Source of the DNA: Rhodobiaceae bacterium
GTDB lineage: Bacteria; Pseudomonadota; Alphaproteobacteria; Rhizobiales; Tepidamorphaceae
NCBI GenBank assembly: GCA_020637895.1
Contig: JACKJP010000008.1
Location: 1 to 64,000, forward strand
DNA length: 64,000 nt
Reading direction: 5' to 3'
The position numbers and the translations under genes are program-made. Numbering within the stretch: position 1 is the stretch's first letter; every line of letters starts with the position of its first letter. Positions 41,642 through 50,881 of this stretch are shown piece after piece. A model generated the notes under the pieces. That model made no database searches. It was not told where the DNA came from and saw nothing but the letters and a program-made list of their open reading frames with translations.

Positions 41642-42345
41642 TGGTCTTCCCCCGTCGTCAGCAGATCGGCATGAGTGTTGAACAGCGTTTCAACATCGAG
41701 CTGCTCGAACCGCCCGAACATGTCTTCCCACATCAGCGCGGCGAGAGCCGGCGCCATGACGAGTTGCGGGACCTCGAGCAGTTTCCTCGACCTGATCTCC
41801 CCGCGCTCGTGAGCGCGTTCGAGAATCTGGCGCAGCAGCGGCACGGCGCGACTGAGGATTTCCCGGTAATAGAAAGCGGTCAGCGCCGGAAAGCGCGGCC
41901 CCTCGCTGAGCAGAAGGCGGACGAGATGGCGCGCATCGGTTTCGACGATCTCGCGGCGGAAGGCGTCGAGCAGCCGCTTGATGGCATCGCGGCCGGATAT
42001 GCGAGGGTCGGCGGCGATCCGCGCCAGCCGCCCGTACATGGGCGTGGCGGCTTCGCGCAGCAATTCCTCAAACAGCATCTCCTTGCTTTCGAAGTAGAGA
42101 TAGAGCGTGCCCTTCGCGACGCCGGCCCGCGCCGCGATGTCGTCCAGGCGGGCTGCCGCAAAACCCTGTTCGGAAAATACGGCAAGTGCGGCGCTCAGAA
42201 TCTGGTGCCGACGCTGGGCCTTGCGGCCGGCGGGAGCACGAGCGGCGCTGCCGTTCCTTTTCGGCGTCGGCCCGTCAGGCGCCTTCTTTGCCTTGGACGA
42301 TCCGGCGCTGGTGGCGCGGTCTTTCGGTTCGATGGCGGGAGGCAT
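41638..42345 (-). CDS. TetR family regulator of the ABC exporter
   Basis: 235 residues. A 40-residue unstructured, Lys/Ala/Pro-rich N-terminal tail precedes the TetR helix-turn-helix (ILSAALAVFSEQGFAAARLDDIAARAGVAKGTLYLYFESKE). It is the first gene of the exporter operon and probably represses it through the palindrome at 42365-42382. This matches the CecR-YbhGFSR arrangement, here with the regulator on the same strand. Confidence 0.88.
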   Translation of the reverse strand: MPPAIEPKDRATSAGSSKAKKAPDGPTPKRNGSAARAPAGRKAQRRHQILSAALAVFSEQGFAAARLDDIAARAGVAKGTLYLYFESKEMLFEELLREAATPMYGRLARIAADPRISGRDAIKRLLDAFRREIVETDARHLVRLLLSEGPRFPALTAFYYREILSRAVPLLRQILERAHERGEIRSRKLLEVPQLVMAPALAALMWEDMFGRFEQLDVETLFNTHADLLTTGEDQ

Positions 42346-42364
42346 GAGAAATCCGTCTTTTTAC

Positions 42365-42382
42365 TGACTGTCCGGTCAGTCA
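42365..42382. promoter_or_regulatory. TetR-type operator palindrome
   Basis: TGACTGTCCGGTCAGTCA is a near-perfect 18-bp palindrome (one mismatched pair). Direct TGACTG/CAGTCA arms are typical of TetR-family operators. It lies 20 bp upstream of the regulator start. Confidence 0.75.
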
Positions 42383-42671
42383 CTATCATAGAGGTGGGAG
42401 ACTGCCAACCGGTTCGTCGCCGTGAAACGAGGCTCGCTTCACGCCCCGGTTCACATCGAGATGACGCGACGGCTCGTGAATTGCCTCCGTTTCAGGCGCG
42501 CATCATTTGTTCAGATGACGTCATCACGGGCAGGAATTCACCGATCAGACCGCTTTTGCACAAGGAATGAACATGCATGGCGGCGTGCCAACTTGGCGAC
42601 TGCCTGAAAATCGTGCAAAAGCCAGCGAGTGCCGCCGTCAGAGCGGAACGTGGGAAACGGGGGGAATAGCA
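42383..42671. other. Region between the TetR operator and amtB
   Basis: 289 bp without a supported gene. It should carry the amtB promoter. I looked for -24/-12 sigma-54 elements and found no good match, so nitrogen control of this amtB could not be shown from sequence. Confidence 0.4.
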
Positions 42672-43892
42672 ATGGATAGCGGGAATACCGCCTGGATACT
42701 GACATCCACCGCCCTGGTGCTTTTCATGACATTGCCGGGGCTTGCGCTCTTCTATGCCGGGCTCGTTCAGGCTCGAAACGTTCTTTCCGTCCTGATGCAC
42801 TGCATGGGTATAGCCTGCGCGATGTCGCTGGTGTGGTTCGCGGCCGGATACAGCCTTGCCTTTACCGATGGCAATGGATGGATCGGCGGATTGTCGAAAC
42901 TGATGCTGGCTGGGATCGGGCGCGACAGCGTCGTCGAGAGCGCCGGTATACCCGAGACCCTGTTCGTCATGTTTCAGATGACCTTCGCGATCATCACGCC
43001 GGCACTGATCGTCGGCGCTTTCGTCGAGCGCATCCGGTTTGGCGCGGTCATGCTGTTTTCTATTCTCTGGCTCGTCATCGTCTATGTGCCTGTCACGCAC
43101 TGGGTCTGGGGCGGCGGCTGGCTGGCGGAAATGGGCGTGATGGATTTCGCAGGCGGTATCGTGGTCCATGCGACGGCGGGCATGTCGGCGCTCGTCATCG
43201 CGTGGATGCTGGGTGCCCGGCGCGGCTTTCCGGATTCGGTACACCCGCCGCATGCACCGTGGATGGTCATGGTCGGCGCGGCGATGCTTTGGGTAGGCTG
43301 GTTCGGCTTCAATGCAGGCAGCGCCCTTGCGGCCGGCGGCGATGCGGCGATGGCAATGATCGCCACGCACCTGTCTGCGGCGACGGCCTCGCTGGTCTGG
43401 GTTGTCATCGAGCGGATCAGGTTCGGGCGCCCGAGCCTGATTGGCCTCGTCACGGGGACCATCGCGGGCCTTGCCACAGTGACGCCGGCGTCCGGCTTCA
43501 TCGGTCCGAGCGGCGGAGTCATTCTTGGTTTGATCGGCGGTGTCCTGTGCTACTTCGCGGTCGATTTCGTAAAGCGCGCGCTTCGAATCGACGACTCGCT
43601 CGATGTCATGGCCGTCCATGGTGTCGGCGGGATTACCGGAACGCTGCTGACCGGATTCCTCGCTTCAGCCTATTTCGGCGGCGTTGGACTTGCGGACGGA
43701 CAGACCGCCGCCGGCCAGTTCCAGGTTCAACTGATCGGCGTCGCGGTAACCGTGATCTGGTCGGCAGTCGCGACTTGGGCGCTGGTGAAAATCATTACGC
43801 CGATCGTCGGATTCAGGGTCAGCAACCAGGCCGAGCTGGAAGGCCTGGACCTCGCCGAACATGGCGAAGCGGGCTACCGCTTCCAGCCGTGA
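42672..43892 (+). CDS. amtB: Ammonium transporter (Amt/Mep/Rh family)
   Basis: 406 residues, eleven membrane helices. Start ATG 42672 follows GGGGGAA; no cleavable signal peptide is apparent, unlike E. coli AmtB. Conserved residues include the DFAGGIVVHATAG stretch with pore His168-equivalent, and VHGVGGITGTLLTG with the second pore His. It imports ammonium and is gated by GlnK (next gene). Confidence 0.93.
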   Translation: MDSGNTAWILTSTALVLFMTLPGLALFYAGLVQARNVLSVLMHCMGIACAMSLVWFAAGYSLAFTDGNGWIGGLSKLMLAGIGRDSVVESAGIPETLFVMFQMTFAIITPALIVGAFVERIRFGAVMLFSILWLVIVYVPVTHWVWGGGWLAEMGVMDFAGGIVVHATAGMSALVIAWMLGARRGFPDSVHPPHAPWMVMVGAAMLWVGWFGFNAGSALAAGGDAAMAMIATHLSAATASLVWVVIERIRFGRPSLIGLVTGTIAGLATVTPASGFIGPSGGVILGLIGGVLCYFAVDFVKRALRIDDSLDVMAVHGVGGITGTLLTGFLASAYFGGVGLADGQTAAGQFQVQLIGVAVTVIWSAVATWALVKIITPIVGFRVSNQAELEGLDLAEHGEAGYRFQP

Positions 43893-43928
43893 TGGACGCC
43901 GGCAGTTCAAAAAATCAGGAGACAGATC

Positions 43929-44267
43929 ATGAAGTTCATCATTGCGATCTTGCAACCGCATCGGCTTGACGACGTGCGCGAGGCGCTGGGTGAGATCAAC
44001 GTGCACGGTCTCACCGTCAGCGAGGTGCGCGGATACGGGCGCCAGCGCGGCCATACCGAGATCTACCGGGGCGCCGAGTACAAGATCAACTATGTCCCCA
44101 AGATCAAGATCGAGCTCGCCGTCGACGATGGCGTGGCGGACGACGCAGTCGCCGCCATTACCCGTGCGGCGCGCACCGGCAAGATCGGCGACGGCAAGAT
44201 ATTCGTGCTGGAACTGGGTGAAGCGCAACGCATTCGCACAGGTGAAACCGGCCCTGACGCGCTCTAG
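43929..44267 (+). CDS. glnK: Nitrogen regulatory protein P-II
   Basis: 112 residues with the PII T-loop GAEYKINYVPK, including Tyr51 for uridylylation, and the C-terminal motif TGKIGDGKIFVLELG. It senses 2-oxoglutarate and ATP/ADP and controls AmtB and nitrogen metabolism. It follows amtB by 36 nt. The usual order is glnK-amtB; here it is amtB-glnK. Confidence 0.93.
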   Translation: MKFIIAILQPHRLDDVREALGEINVHGLTVSEVRGYGRQRGHTEIYRGAEYKINYVPKIKIELAVDDGVADDAVAAITRAARTGKIGDGKIFVLELGEAQRIRTGETGPDAL

Positions 44268-44365
44268 TCGCGCCTGCCGTTACCTTCCGTTCGTGCCTTG
44301 TGTTAGGGAATATCCAGGACGCTGATTCCGGTCGGCATCCGCAGGGCATTCGATGCGAGGGCGTC

Positions 44366-45151
44366 ATGAGCGATGTGCCGATAAAGATATCCCGCCGCGG
44401 CGCGGTGCTCGAAGTGGTGCTTGACCGGCCGAAGGCAAACGCGATCGACTCGCGCACCAGCCGCATGCTGGGGGAAGTTTTCCTGGCGTTCCGCGACGAC
44501 CCGGCATTCCGCGTCGCGCTGATCACAGGTGCGGGCGACCAGTTCTTCAGTGCCGGCAGGGAAACGGCCGCAGACGGCAGCGATCTCCACGTGCCGCCCG
44601 ATGATGGCGTCGGCGGATTCGGCGGTCTTCAGGAACTTGCCGGTCTCAACAAGCCGGTTGTTGCGGCAGTCAACGGCATCGCAATCGGTGGCGGCATGGA
44701 AATGGTTCTTGCCTGCGACATCGTTCTCGTTGCCGAACACGCACGGTTCGCGCTGCCGGAGATCAAGCTGGGCGGCATGCCGGAAGCCGCGGCGGTCAGG
44801 CTGCCGCGCCGCATGCCGCATGCGGTGGCGATGGAGATGATGTTGACCGGTCGCTGGATGGACGCGCGCGAAGCCATGCGCTGGGGCATCGTCAACGAGA
44901 TCGTCGCGCCAAAGGATCTGATGACGCGCGCGCGGGAGGTCTCCAGCATCGTTGCCGAATCCGCGCCGCTGGCAGTGGAGGCGATCAAGGAGGCCGTGCG
45001 GGAGACCGAAGCATTGGCGCTGCAGGATGGCCTTTCGCGCGTCAGCAAGCGTCGGCTACCCGCTGTGGCGCGGCTTTACGCAAGCGACGACATCAAGGAG
45101 GGCAGGCGCGCCGCCGCCCAGAAACGCAAGCCGGACTGGCGGGGCAGATAG
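44366..45151 (+). CDS. Enoyl-CoA hydratase/isomerase family protein (CaiD-like)
   Basis: 261 residues. The crotonase fold shows VVAAVNGIAIGGGMEMVLACDIVL, the oxyanion-hole and CoA-binding loop, and ALPEIKLGGMPEAAAVRLPRR with the catalytic Glu region. It resembles carnitinyl-CoA dehydratase (CaiD) in the databases, but substrate cannot be read from sequence. Start ATG 44366 with GAGGG upstream; earlier in-frame starts lack such a site. Confidence 0.85.
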   Translation: MSDVPIKISRRGAVLEVVLDRPKANAIDSRTSRMLGEVFLAFRDDPAFRVALITGAGDQFFSAGRETAADGSDLHVPPDDGVGGFGGLQELAGLNKPVVAAVNGIAIGGGMEMVLACDIVLVAEHARFALPEIKLGGMPEAAAVRLPRRMPHAVAMEMMLTGRWMDAREAMRWGIVNEIVAPKDLMTRAREVSSIVAESAPLAVEAIKEAVRETEALALQDGLSRVSKRRLPAVARLYASDDIKEGRRAAAQKRKPDWRGR

Positions 45152-45251
45152 CCGCACTCATGCCGGTCCGTGCGGCTTCGCGCTTGCAGGCGGGGCGATA
45201 TGGCGCTACCGACAACCGCCGTCAGGCCTTCTACCGGAGAATTGATCGACG

Positions 45252-45893
45252 ATGTCAGGATCGAACCGCCGCCACGCCTCGGGCCTTGGCTTTGGACTCG
45301 TGCACAACAGGCGAAAGCTCCTGTTGGGCATTGCGGGGCTCATCGCGCTTGCCGCTCTGGTTTTCAACGTTTCGCGATTTGCACCCGATACGGCCGTTCA
45401 CGAGACGCTCGAATATTTCGGCATTGCGCTGATCATCGCCTGCATTCTCGGCCGCACCTGGTCATCGATGTATATCGGTGGACGCAAGCTGAAGGGCATC
45501 GTTACCGATGGTCCCTATTCGATCGTGCGCAATCCCCTCTACGTATTCTCGGTGATTGGCGCTGCCGGGGTCGGAATGCAGCTCGGCAGCATAACGGCCG
45601 GTCTGCTGCTCGGCGCCGTCGTATTCATCTTTTTCTACCTGCTAACCCTTCAGGAGGAGCAGGTTCTGGAGAAGCTGCATGGCGATGTCTATCGTGCCTA
45701 TTGCGCGAAGGTGCCGAGGATGATCCCCAATCCCGCGCTATGGCATGATGCGGAGCACATCGAGATTTCGCCAAGGATCGTGAGGCGAACGTTCTTTGAT
45801 GCGCTGATTTTTCTGGTCGCGGTACCCGCGTTCGAGATGCTGGAAAAACTACAAGTCGCCGGACACGTGCCGACGCTGTTTCACATTTATTGA
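45252..45893 (+). CDS. Isoprenylcysteine carboxyl methyltransferase-like membrane protein
   Basis: 213 residues with five membrane helices and the ICMT/PEMT signature GPYSIVRNPLYVF followed by EEQVLEKLHGDVYRAYC. Bacterial members are thought to be S-adenosylmethionine-dependent methyltransferases or methylthioether/ phospholipid methylases of unknown substrate. It ends in overlap with the convergent marR gene (7 bp). Confidence 0.82.
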   Translation: MSGSNRRHASGLGFGLVHNRRKLLLGIAGLIALAALVFNVSRFAPDTAVHETLEYFGIALIIACILGRTWSSMYIGGRKLKGIVTDGPYSIVRNPLYVFSVIGAAGVGMQLGSITAGLLLGAVVFIFFYLLTLQEEQVLEKLHGDVYRAYCAKVPRMIPNPALWHDAEHIEISPRIVRRTFFDALIFLVAVPAFEMLEKLQVAGHVPTLFHIY

Positions 45894-46366
45894 TCTGCTC
45901 CGTCCGCTTCATCATCGGCGAGCGGTGGTGCCTTGTCGCCGTTCAGTGAAACGTTGATCTGACCCAGCAGAGAGCCGAGGCGTTTGGCGTCCTTGTCCGT
46001 CAGGCTTGATGCAAGTTTCTTCTCGATACGCCGCCAGCGCTTTTTGAGCGCGCGCGCACGCTCGCGGCCTTCGTCGGTCAGATGCACGCGCGCCCGCCTT
46101 GCGTCGCCATGGTCGTTCTGCCGGTCGACGAGACCTTCCGCCGCCATGCGCAGCACCATCTTGCTCATCGTTGGCGGCCTGACGCCGATCAGGTCGGCAA
46201 GCGCGCCCATCGTGCGCCCGTCTTCGGTCGAAAGGGCCTGAAGCAAAGCTTCCTGACCCGGATGAATGCCAATTTCGCGCATCGCGGCGGCAACCTGGGT
46301 GCGGTGCGCGCGCGCGGCTCTGGCAAGTTTGTATCCCAGCGAATTTTCGTACCAGGAAATGTTCAT
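45887..46366 (-). CDS. MarR family transcriptional regulator
   Basis: About 159 residues from ATG 46366 (a TTG two codons upstream is possible). The MarR winged helix is clear: MGALADLIGVRPPTMSKMVLRMAAEGLVDRQNDHGDARRARVHLTDEG. The target genes are unknown. It is the last clearly intact gene before the indel-rich tract. Confidence 0.87.
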   Translation of the reverse strand: MNISWYENSLGYKLARAARAHRTQVAAAMREIGIHPGQEALLQALSTEDGRTMGALADLIGVRPPTMSKMVLRMAAEGLVDRQNDHGDARRARVHLTDEGRERARALKKRWRRIEKKLASSLTDKDAKRLGSLLGQINVSLNGDKAPPLADDEADGADQ

Positions 46367-46429
46367 GCGCAACGGGGCTTCGGTTCAGCTATGCGTTCGG
46401 CCCTGGTACGGAACGCCCCAGCACCGTTC

Positions 46430-47215
46430 CATGCCGCGCTCTTGTTGCCCGTCATTCTGACAGCCTTCGAAATCTTGCGGCACATCTGATTGAAGCTATT
46501 TAATGCCTGCGGTCCGGTTCCCCAAGTGAATACCGAATTTTCTATACGGCCGGTGATCCGGGCTGGCCTGCTGTTCAGGATCAGCACGCGATCGGACAGG
46601 AAAACCGGCCTCCGCGACCGAGTGGGTGACGAATATGCGGCGATTCCGGATCGCTCAATGACCTGTCGCAAGTCTTCGTCCAGTTTCGTTCTCGTCAATT
46701 CGTCTAAGGCGGCAAAAGGTTCATCGTTGAGCAGGAGACGCGGCCAGTCACCAGCGCGGGCAACCGCAACTTCCATCCGCATGCCGCCGGACACCCGCCG
46801 GACGGCGGCCCGCCTGATGAAACCATGCCCACTGCCGCGAGCGCCTTGAGAGCGCCGCGTCACGCGCTCCTTTCCTGTGCTTCCCTATGGCCGCAGCGGC
46901 AGACGGATATTTTCGATAATGCCTGCCCAGGGCATCAGGTTGGGTCCTGAAGACATATCCGATATCGCCGGGCGTCGCCTGGCGATATCGGATTTTCGCC
47001 AGGGCTCGCGCTCGGCTTCAGCAGGCCGGCAGCAAGCCGCAGCACGTCGTTTGCTGATACCGGACGGACCGATGACGGTCGTCAGCGAGCCGGGCGCTGC
47101 TTCCCGAAGCGAGATTTCACGAAGAATTTCGGAACTGTCTTCCCTGGGTGAAATTGACATTGCGGAACGCCAAGACGGGCTGTCCCAGTTGCTGCCTTAG
47201 GATGGCGCGCCGGTC
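46430..47215 (-). pseudogene. Broken ABC transporter ATPase (taurine/nitrate/pyrimidine type)
   Basis: Conserved pieces of one ABC ATPase lie in different frames: LTTVIGPSG (degraded Walker A region) and PNLMPWAGIIENIRLPLRP near 46890-47100, and VSGGMRMEVAVARA, LLLNDEPFAALDE and FLSDRVLIL near 46560-46800. Between them reading frames shift several times. For example, around 46596-46640 a one-base loss and a one-base gain restore GIAA...THSVAEAVFLSDRV. No permease or binding protein genes accompany it. Limits are approximate. Either real decay or sequence error (see findings). Confidence 0.65.
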
Positions 47216-47338
47216 ATGCCTTTGTGTCGTCTCGAACGCCACCGTTACTACGCCTGGCGGACACGCGGTTAGCTACGAAAGAATCAGTGTCCGGATCACC
47301 TCGGGGTCCGTATTTTTTCACACCGCTTCGAGCGACAG

Positions 47339-48115
47339 TATGGCAAAACGTGCGATTTGTTGAGATGACAAGTGAGGCGGTCGGTGCGGCGGCCTTGCAA
47401 GCCGTTGCCGTATTGTTGATCGCAGCGGTCGAACAGCATGGTCCTCATTCCGCCCGTCGGTACGACCTGACAATCACCGAGGGCTTGCATCGATGCTGGC
47501 CGAGAAGGTGCCCGATGACGTGCCGGTGGTGTTTCTGCTGCCGGTTCTTCGGTGCAAGAGCGACGAACATGGCGGTTTTGTCGGCACGGTCTCGCTGTCG
47601 GCCGAAACCATGATCGCCGTTCTGACGGATATCGGCGGGGATCGCTCGCGGCGAGCGGCATTGCTCGCCTTGTCATCGTCAGGCCACGGTGGCAATTCCG
47701 AATGCATGGGCATCGCGGCCCGGCGGCTGCGCGAACGCCACGGCATGGCGGTCGTCGCCACGAACTTCATGCGTTTTGGCCTTCCTGACGGATCGTGCCT
47801 GAGGATGAGGCGCGCTTTTCGGCATTCATGGCGGATGATCGAGACCTCGCTGATGCTGCATCTGCCTGATCAGGTCGATAGACAAAGGCCGCCGATTTTG
47901 CTTCAGCGGCCTAAACGCTGGCGCAGAGCAATGCGTTCTCGGATTTTCCTGCCCGAGCGTTGTCATGGATGACGTCCGATCTCAATGAGATCAGCCGTCG
48001 GCAACGCTGCTGGTGGCTACTGGCCGAAGTGGGCCAGCGCATCGCCGACTGGCAAAGGAAGACTGGCGAGACCGATCGAACTCAAGCCGCTTTCGTTCCT
48101 CGCTGACCCGCCAGC
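47339..48115 (+). pseudogene. Broken creatininase family amidohydrolase
   Basis: Pieces VAVLLIAAVEQHGPH, DLTITEG, EKVPDDVPVVFLLPVLRC, SDEHGGFVGTVSLSAETM, GHGGNSE, AARRLRERHGMAVVATNF, MIETSLMLHLPDQVD and EVGQRIADW appear in shifting frames in the right order and spacing for one creatininase-like protein of about 260 residues. The metal-binding Glu/His sites (EQHGPH, SDEHGGF) are still present. Limits approximate. Confidence 0.7.
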
Positions 48116-49572
48116 GCTGACGGTTCAGCGTTCCAGCCGCTCAAGAAACCAGCGGGGCAATGCCGGCCCAGACAGCTCTTTTCGATGGCAGTCTCTCGAC
48201 GCCGTGCTCGATATTGGGTTGTCATTGACCTCGATGACGAAAAAACGCCATCAAGCGTCTGCCACATCGACCCGTAAAGGCCATCACCATAAGGCGCCGC
48301 CCGCACGCTTTGTCCGATGACTCCGCGCATCGATCAGCCGGCAGGATTTGAAGCCGCCTCGAGCGAAAGTTCCCCGCCGGTGGTCAGGTTTGACGATCTG
48401 CCAGTGCTGCTGGCCATCAGGTACTGGCAGACAAACAGCGCCCTGCCGCTGGCGACGCTGACACGCCAGTCGAACTCGGTCGGCATGAATTTCTGCGCGA
48501 GATGAGCAGATCGGTCTCCCTTTAGAAGAGCTCTCGGGCGATCTGTACCAGCTTCTCCTTCGACTCGACCTTCAGGACGCCAGTATGAAGGAGCCGTCCG
48601 AATCTTTGACGACGATCGGCAGGCCGAGCTGGTCGACTGCGCCGTCGAGTTCGTCCTCGCTGAAAATGATCACGGTTGGCGGTACGCAATCCTGCAAGTG
48701 CGAGGTCAGCACCTTCAGGTAGACCTTGTTGGTGCAGCGGATCATCGAGATCGATCGTCGATGACCGGCATCGTCTCTGCATGGCGCGCCGTGCGTAAAG
48801 CGGTGTGGTTGTCGATCGATGTCGTTTCGCGGACGAACAGCGCAGCCGTACTCGGCAAGCTGGTGGTACTAAGCTTGCGGGTGATCAGGTCGACTTCGAT
48901 GTCGTGCTTTCCGCAACACGGGCGTAATGCTTGGAGGCTGGAGCGACTGTCGGGGCCGCGTTTCATCTGGATCGTACAGGACGGGCCAGCGAATATTTGA
49001 GTGCGGACGCTGTCGCGGTGAGCGCCAGTCGCGCGTGTGGCGCTGGAGAGCTTCGCGGAACCTGCCGAGTTCGGATTTCATCCAGTCTCTGCGCGAGCGA
49101 GGTTATATCCGCTTGATCGACATCCATTCGCCGGGCGTGACGATGACTCCAGCACAGGGCACCGAACCAGTCGAACAGCAGTTTGCCGAATTTTTCAAAG
49201 CCCGGGTCGAACCCTCCGAAATGGAAGAAGAGCGTTGTTTCTACAGTGAAAGCGGCCGATCTTGCGCGCCTGCTTGCTGCTGAAAGCGTCTTCAAGCCGG
49301 GAACGGCGCGTGGCATACAAATCGCGCTCGGAAAGATCGGAGCATCGACTCCACCGTCGGCATGACACAGGTTCACGCGCTTCGGCCAAGAGCGAGCAAT
49401 AGTAGCCGGCTCTGATAGGCGAATGACTGCGCCACAGATTGACCACCTTCGGGCGTCGGTTGAAAAGCTGGGGCGGGCGAGATACTCGCGGGCCGTAATC
49501 ACTTTGTGCGGCGTGTCGGCGTTGGGAAAAAATCCTCTTCTGCTGATCAACGATGATGACCCAACCGGTCAT
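48095..49572 (-). pseudogene. Broken RimK-type ATP-grasp ligase with N-terminal RLAN-like domain
   Basis: Starting at ATG 49572 (MTGWVIIVDQQK), pieces in several frames read in order: TPHKVITAREYLARP, YYCSLLAEA, DLSERDLYATR, TLFFHFGG, FEKFGKLLFDWFGA, then the ATP-grasp part: ALFVRETTSIDNHT, LPIVVKDSDGSF-like, TGVLKVESKEKLVQIAREL, FMPTEFDWRVSVASG and GDGLYG, FVIEVNDNPN-like. At about 48521 two extra bases (or one missing) separate REL and FKGD. Known relatives are about 480-residue RimK-family proteins paired with a GNAT-C39 protein, as here. Limits approximate. Confidence 0.72.
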
Positions 49573-50727
49573 GGACGGGGCTTCTCCTGATTATGACCGC
49601 AGCCTGCAGCTTGTTTCTGCTGTAGCGCGCCATCCGGTCCAGTTCGCCAAACGGGATGGCAGATTTTGGCGGCAGCCCGCGTTCCTGAATGCTTGTTTTC
49701 GACCCAGGGCCGAACGAAGTGGGTGGTCCGGTCGTGGCCGATGAGCAGCAGCAGCCATGCGGCACCTTCTTGGCGAACATCCGGTAACCGCTGGGGCGAT
49801 CAGCAGCATGACGATCATGTTACAGTCGAAAGCGCCGCGCGCATGCCGTCGGCGCTCAGCCGGTTATGGTGGACAGGAATGCCCAGTTCGGCTGCCTCGG
49901 TCTGAAAGGTCGACTGACGGCTTTCATCACCAGCCGCTTTTTCACGCCCGCGGACGCTCCAGAAAATAGGGCGGGCGGCGCGAAGCGTGAATTTCGACGG
50001 CAGCCCATGCCGTGCAAGCGCAACCGCGATGCCATAGGGCCTGCATCCGCCATGACCGGAAGTCATGTAGACGGTCGTCGCTTCGCGCCACAGTTTTGCC
50101 GGTGCGCGGTCGAAGGCAATATCCCTTGGCTGGTCGCATTTCAGCGCCACTTACTGCGGTGATGGCAGGTGAAGTCGAGCGTCTGTTCGAAATAGGGTGG
50201 CTGATCGCCTTGCTGCGCTGTCCCGGTGCCGAGGAGTTTCGTAGCGCAGGGCATCCGCATGATCCGATAATAATCGAGATAGCGGTCAACCGTCTGTGCC
50301 GCGGCGCTCGTACAACCGGATCGCGCCCAGATTGTCTTCGCACTTCTGCCGCATCGCGATGCAAAGCTGTGCCTGTAGGCGCGCTGTTCGGCGCCATCCA
50401 TCGCCGCGGCAATGCCCTTTGCCGGCCATGCCGGGCTGAACGGCTATCGAATAGAGGCGGGCGAGCGCCGTACCGTGGCGGAATAGCACGAGCGCATAGC
50501 CAACCGCATTGCCGGCAATTTCTGCAACGATCAGGTCGGCGGTATCGGCGGCGATGAAATGGCGGAAGCGTGACGCTAGTAATCTGGTCCGCCTCGAAGG
50601 CTGCACCTTCGAGCTGGTCGAGAAAGTCCAGATCGTGTGTTTGGGCCGATCGCAGGCGAACAGTCTGTTTGCCGCGTTGGTCCGGTTCCGGTCCGCCTGA
50701 CGCGGACTCCGCACCGGGGTGTTCCAT
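49565..50727 (-). pseudogene. Broken GNAT acetyltransferase - C39-like peptidase fusion
   Basis: From ATG 50727, two domains are recognisable in broken frames. First is a GNAT domain (RLRSAQTHDLDFLDQLE, FRHFIAADTADLIVAEIAGNAVGYALVLFRHGTALARLYSIAVQPGMAGKG). Second is a C39-like papain-fold peptidase (PYFEQTLDFTC with the probable nucleophile Cys, TTVYMTSGHGGC, HWLLLIGHD-like, GELDRMARY). In other genomes this fusion sits next to RLAN/RimK ATP-grasp genes; here too, overlapping it at 49565-49572. The pair likely makes and trims amino-acid or peptide conjugates. Limits approximate. Confidence 0.68.
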
Positions 50728-50843
50728 GGCGCTCTAACTGGATCCTCAGCCGCGTCCACGATTGGCGTCAATTCGGCGCGGCAACGCGTATACTCACCGG
50801 GGCCGGTTGCTGTCGAAGAAAATCGCCGGGTTTGCGAAGGGGC

Positions 50844-50870
50844 TTGACCTTCCAGTTACTGGAAGGCCCA
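50844..50870 (+). promoter_or_regulatory. CueR-type copper-responsive promoter element
   Basis: TTGACCTTCC (50844-50853), AGTTACT, GGAAGG (50861-50866) and then CCCACATG. The dyad in the long spacer after a TTGACC -35 box is the typical MerR/CueR arrangement and matches copA promoters closely. It lies in front of the copA-like gene. A cueR gene was not found nearby. Confidence 0.72.
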
Positions 50871-50881
50871 CATGAGCGTTC

